Part shown: positions 61,360 through 64,000 of the stretch, one piece after another | Numbering within the stretch: the stretch's first letter is position 1 | Layout of the letters: each line of letters begins with the position of its first letter | Assembly (NCBI GenBank): GCA_002835675.1 | Contig: PIZR01000002.1 | Location: 572,427 to 636,426, forward strand | Origin: Bacillus sp. BA3 | Lineage (GTDB): Bacteria; Bacillota; Bacilli; Bacillales; DSM-1321 | Length of the DNA: 64,000 bases | Direction: 5' to 3' | The notes under the pieces: generated by a model | Seen by the model: the letters and a program-made list of their open reading frames with translations, nothing else | The model's database searches: none | What the model was told of the DNA's origin: nothing | Translations under genes and position numbers: made by a program

Positions 61360-61690
61360 ACCGTGAGTTTGCTCGGTTTAATTCTTGAGATTTATAGCTC
61401 AGTCGGACGTTATCGTCATTTACGCGTGAGTTTACGCCATTTACTTGTGAGTTCGCGCCTTTTACTCGGGAGTTCCCTCCATTTACTCGTGAATTTACGT
61501 TTTACTCGTGAATTCACGCCTTTTACTCGTGAGTTTACGCCATTTACTCGTGAGTTTACGCCATTTACTCGTGAGTTCGCACTATTTACTCGTGAATTTA
61601 CGCCATTTACTTGTGAGTTCCCTCCTTTTACTCGTGATTTACACCATTTACTCGTAAATATACACATTCTCCCGTAAGTTCACTATTTTT
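61360..61690 (+). repeat. 21-bp tandem repeat array 2, upstream of the NERD gene
   Basis: About thirteen units resemble TTTACTCGTGAGTTTACGCCA, with degenerate units at both ends. The units are the same family as array 1 but lack the regular alternation. The array fills the space between the NERD gene start and the 6S RNA terminator. Long frames on both strands over it (reading FTREFTP and NSRVNGV) are by-products of the 21-base period and have no ribosome binding site. Confidence 0.9.
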
Positions 61691-61695
61691 ACGCA

Positions 61696-61726
61696 CAAAA
61701 AAACCCATGTTATGTAACATGAGTTG
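61696..61726 (-). terminator. terminator of the 6S RNA gene
   Basis: On the minus strand CATGTT and AACATG arms (extended to CTCATGTTACATAACATGGG) form a hairpin followed by seven T. It lies about 12 bases after the 3' arm of the RNA closing stem. Confidence 0.85.
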
Positions 61727-61737
61727 CTTTGTAAGGT

Positions 61738-61932
61738 GTAAGAGTCCCAATTGTGCCGTTTACGCCTTTGTTTTGAACCCGCTCTCCGCAGGTGGGTGCT
61801 CGGTTCCTCGCGTTTGTAAGTCCTCTTCGAGGGAGGCTTTTACGCGGCCAGGAAACTAGTGCTCCCGGTAACTATAAGTGTTCGGTCAAAACTTATAGGT
61901 TAAAGAACGAACACATCAGGACTCTTACTTAT
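61738..61932 (-). ncRNA. ssrS: 6S RNA
   Basis: A structured minus-strand transcript of about 195 nt. The 5' GTAAGAGTCC and 3' GGACTCTTAC arms form the closing stem. Inside are CTGATGTGTTCGTTC, GTTTCCTGGCCGCG, GCCTCCCTCGAAGAGGAC, GAGGAACCGAGCACCCACCT and CAAAGGCGTAAACGGCAC, which match the central-bubble and apical parts of Bacillus 6S RNA as I know it. 6S RNA folds to mimic an open promoter and binds sigma-A RNA polymerase in stationary phase. In B. subtilis one of the two 6S genes lies between aspS and yrvM, the same neighbourhood. No protein-coding frame fits. Confidence 0.88.
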
Positions 61933-61939
61933 TGGAAAT

Positions 61940-61969
61940 ATCATATCATAATGCTTAGCTCAGTTTCAA
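61940..61969 (-). promoter_or_regulatory. probable sigma-A promoter of the 6S RNA gene
   Basis: On the minus strand TTGAAA (61969-61964) and TATGAT (61945-61940) are spaced by 18 bases. Transcription would start near 61932, four bases before the closing stem of the RNA. Confidence 0.6.
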
Positions 61970-62011
61970 GAAAAAACACCTAGGTATTTTTTCATATTTT
62001 TCCCAAATGAA

Positions 62012-63781
62012 TTATTTTTTAAGTGCAGCAAGTCTTAGGTTAAGTTCGGCCAATTGCTTGTCACTTACAGTACTCGGTGCGTCAACGAGCAGATCGCTTG
62101 CGCTTGCTGTTTTCGGGAACGCAATGGTGTCGCGAAGGTTCGTGCGGCCTGCGAGCAGCATGACCATGCGGTCCAATCCAAGGGCGATTCCGCCGTGTGG
62201 AGGCGTTCCGTATTCGAATGCATCCATTAGGAAGCCGAATTGTGCGTTTGCTTCTTCTTCGGAGAATCCAAGTACTTTGAACATTTTTTCCTGAACGTGA
62301 CGTTCGAATATCCGCAGTGATCCACCGCCAAGTTCGTAGCCGTTAAGTACAAGGTCATATGCTTGGGCACGGACGCTTGCTGGGTCTGATTCCAATTTGT
62401 CCATGTCTTCACGGAATGGCATTGTGAATGGATGGTGTGCTGCATAGTAGCGTCCTTCTTCTTCGTCATATTCAAATAATGGCCAGTCGGTCACCCATAG
62501 GAAGTTGAATTTGCTTTGATCGATCAAGCCTCTTTCTTTACCAAGCTTGATGCGTAGTGCTCCAAGTGAATCAGCGACTATGCCTTTCTTATCCGCCACG
62601 AATAGGATTAAATCGCCCACCTCGGCTTCCAATACAGATACTAATTGCTCTTGATCTTCAGCGAAGAATTTGGCGATCGGCCCTTTTACGCCGTCTTCTT
62701 CAACTTTCAGCCATGCAAGGCCTTTTGCACCGTAAATCGCTGCAAATTCAGCCAATCCATCAATGTCCTTACGGGAATAATCCGCATTTCCGTCTTTAAC
62801 GACGATCGCTTTTACTTGTCCTCCGCTTGCAACAGCGCCGGTGAACACTTTGAAATCACTGTCTTTGACGACTTCGGAAACATCTTTAAGTTCCATTCCG
62901 AAGCGTGTATCCGGTTTGTCGGATCCGTAACGGCTCATCGCTTCATTGTAGGTCATTCTAGGGAATGGCAGTGCTACGTCCAATCCTTTTACTTCTTTCA
63001 TCACTTTAGCCATCATGTTTTCTGCGGTCTTGATGATATCTTCTTGGCTCATGAAGCTTGTTTCGATATCGATTTGCGTGAATTCAGGCTGTCTGTCAGC
63101 ACGTAAATCTTCATCACGGAAACAGCGGGCAATTTGATAATAACGTTCGAAACCTGATACCATCAATAGCTGCTTGAAGATTTGCGGTGACTGCGGAAGT
63201 GCATAGAATTCCCCTTCGTGCACACGGCTAGGCACTAAATAGTCACGTGCTCCTTCAGGTGTACTTTTTGTTAAGATAGGTGTTTCGATATCAAGGAAGC
63301 CTTCACCATCTAAGTAATCACGGATCGCTTTTGTTGTTTGGTTACGCATTTTCAGCGTTTCGAACATCGCTGGACGACGCAGGTCCAAATAACGATATTT
63401 CAAGCGGATGTCTTCTGATACATCCGTTCTTTCATCAATGATGAATGGTGGGGTCTTTGCTTCGTTTAAAATTGTAACGTTTTCGGCTTGAACTTCGACT
63501 GTCCCTGTTGTTACGTTCGGATTGAAGTTGGCTTCATCACGTTTGATGACTGTCCCTTGGATATCAAGGACGTATTCATTACGGATTTTTTCGGCTGTAG
63601 CCAGCGCGTCTGCCGAAATGTCCGGATTGAAAACAACTTGGACGACTCCGCTTCTGTCACGTAGGTCGATAAAGATGACACCGCCCAAATCCCGGCGTTT
63701 TTGTACCCATCCTTTTAATGTTACTTTTTCACCAATAGCTGCTTCTGTCACTTCACCATTGAAGTATGTTCTGCCAAACAT
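62012..63781 (-). CDS. aspS: aspartyl-tRNA synthetase
   Basis: The 589-residue class IIb synthetase has an N-terminal OB-fold anticodon domain ([20 protein letters not shown]) and motif 2 region [24 protein letters not shown] insert follows (GADY/Y regions around residues 290-400), and motif 3 is [16 protein letters not shown]. It charges tRNA-Asp. It lies 12 bases downstream of hisS, with GGGGGAAA before the ATG, in the hisS-aspS order usual in Bacillus. A weak AT-rich hairpin with a T-run occurs 17-40 bases after its stop. Confidence 0.97.
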   Translation of the reverse strand: MFGRTYFNGEVTEAAIGEKVTLKGWVQKRRDLGGVIFIDLRDRSGVVQVVFNPDISADALATAEKIRNEYVLDIQGTVIKRDEANFNPNVTTGTVEVQAENVTILNEAKTPPFIIDERTDVSEDIRLKYRYLDLRRPAMFETLKMRNQTTKAIRDYLDGEGFLDIETPILTKSTPEGARDYLVPSRVHEGEFYALPQSPQIFKQLLMVSGFERYYQIARCFRDEDLRADRQPEFTQIDIETSFMSQEDIIKTAENMMAKVMKEVKGLDVALPFPRMTYNEAMSRYGSDKPDTRFGMELKDVSEVVKDSDFKVFTGAVASGGQVKAIVVKDGNADYSRKDIDGLAEFAAIYGAKGLAWLKVEEDGVKGPIAKFFAEDQEQLVSVLEAEVGDLILFVADKKGIVADSLGALRIKLGKERGLIDQSKFNFLWVTDWPLFEYDEEEGRYYAAHHPFTMPFREDMDKLESDPASVRAQAYDLVLNGYELGGGSLRIFERHVQEKMFKVLGFSEEEANAQFGFLMDAFEYGTPPHGGIALGLDRMVMLLAGRTNLRDTIAFPKTASASDLLVDAPSTVSDKQLAELNLRLAALKK

Positions 63782-63793
63782 GGTATTTCCCCC

Positions 63794-64000
63794 TTAAGCC
63801 TGTAGCTTTTTAAATTGTTCAACGAATGTAGCAAGATCCATCTGGACTTGTTCACCGGTTTCCATGAACTTCACATTGATTTTATTATTTGCCAATTCAT
63901 CATCCCCGAGTGTCGCCACATATCTTGCTTCAAGGCGGTCGGCTGATTTGAATTGTGCTTTCACTTTACGGTCTTGATAGTCTTTTTCGACGGTAAAACC
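63794..64000 (-). CDS. hisS: histidyl-tRNA synthetase, C-terminal end (partial)
   Basis: The last 68 codons are in the window and the gene continues beyond 64000. The sequence FTVEKDYQDRKVKAQFKSAD, then RLEARYVATLGDDELAN, VKFMETGEQVQMDL and FVEQFKKLQA is the end of the HGTP anticodon-binding domain of HisS. The stop lies 12 bases before aspS, so the two form an operon. Any T-box leader would be outside the window. Confidence 0.93.
   Translation of the reverse strand, partial: GFTVEKDYQDRKVKAQFKSADRLEARYVATLGDDELANNKINVKFMETGEQVQMDLATFVEQFKKLQA

Noticed and set aside
61363..61677. Long frames on both strands over the second 21-bp array
   Set aside because: Same explanation as the first array. 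Open frames on both strands at once point to the repeat period, not to coding.
61360..61690. CRISPR array
   Set aside because: The units follow each other directly, without unique spacers, and there are no cas genes.

Overview
The window is a low-GC Firmicutes chromosome segment, most likely a Bacillaceae member of the Peribacillus/Bacillus type. The evidence is strong AGGAGG-type ribosome binding sites with GTG and TTG starts, a hisS-aspS pair followed by a 6S RNA and tcdA as around B. subtilis aspS/yrvM, SinI- and SinR-type regulators, YwqCDE-type tyrosine-phosphorylation genes, and a GC-rich interspersed repeat that I know from Bacillaceae genomes.

Region 1 (1-2880) has no large gene. It holds several very small minus-strand genes, a broken VanZ-like gene and, most notably, a class I cyclic-di-GMP (GEMM) riboswitch placed directly in front of a 44-residue SinI-like anti-repressor gene.

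Region 2 (2.9-13.3 kb, plus strand) is a compact Wzy-type exopolysaccharide operon: acyltransferase, Wzz-like chain-length protein, a BY-kinase homologue that has lost its Walker A motif, priming sugar transferase, UDP-hexose epimerase, flippase, polymerase and two glycosyltransferases. After an internal terminator comes a pectin-lyase-fold protein.

Region 3 (13.5-41.0 kb, minus strand) is a second, larger and complete Wzy-type cluster. It starts with ywqC-ywqD-ywqE, galU, a priming transferase, fcl and gmd. Then follow many glycosyltransferases, an acetyltransferase, a polymerase, a flippase, ugd, a UDP-glucuronate epimerase, manC, a glycosyltransferase, manA, pgcA and a ROK sugar kinase. 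The predicted precursors are GDP-fucose, GDP-mannose, UDP-glucose, UDP-glucuronate and UDP-galacturonate. A second pectin-lyase-fold protein, membrane anchored, lies at the junction of the two clusters.

Region 4 (41.5-45.3 kb) begins with a SinR-like repressor transcribed divergently from ywqC. It continues with an SGNH hydrolase, a small membrane protein that is a paralogue of one in region 1, two small zinc-binding proteins and a VOC-family protein. The likely regulatory logic is that c-di-GMP acts on the SinI-like protein, which acts on the SinR-like repressor, which acts on exopolysaccharide genes. That chain is inferred, not shown.

Region 5 (45.3-58.0 kb) has a secreted subtilisin-like protease and a tandem duplication of a five-gene branched-chain amino acid (LIV-type) ABC transporter operon. 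Each copy carries a similar upstream block with a CodY-box-like core and a copy of the GC-rich repeat near its end.

Region 6 (58.0-64.0 kb) has tcdA, an M20 peptidase, a NERD-domain protein flanked by two arrays of a 21-bp tandem repeat, 6S RNA, aspS and the 3' end of hisS.
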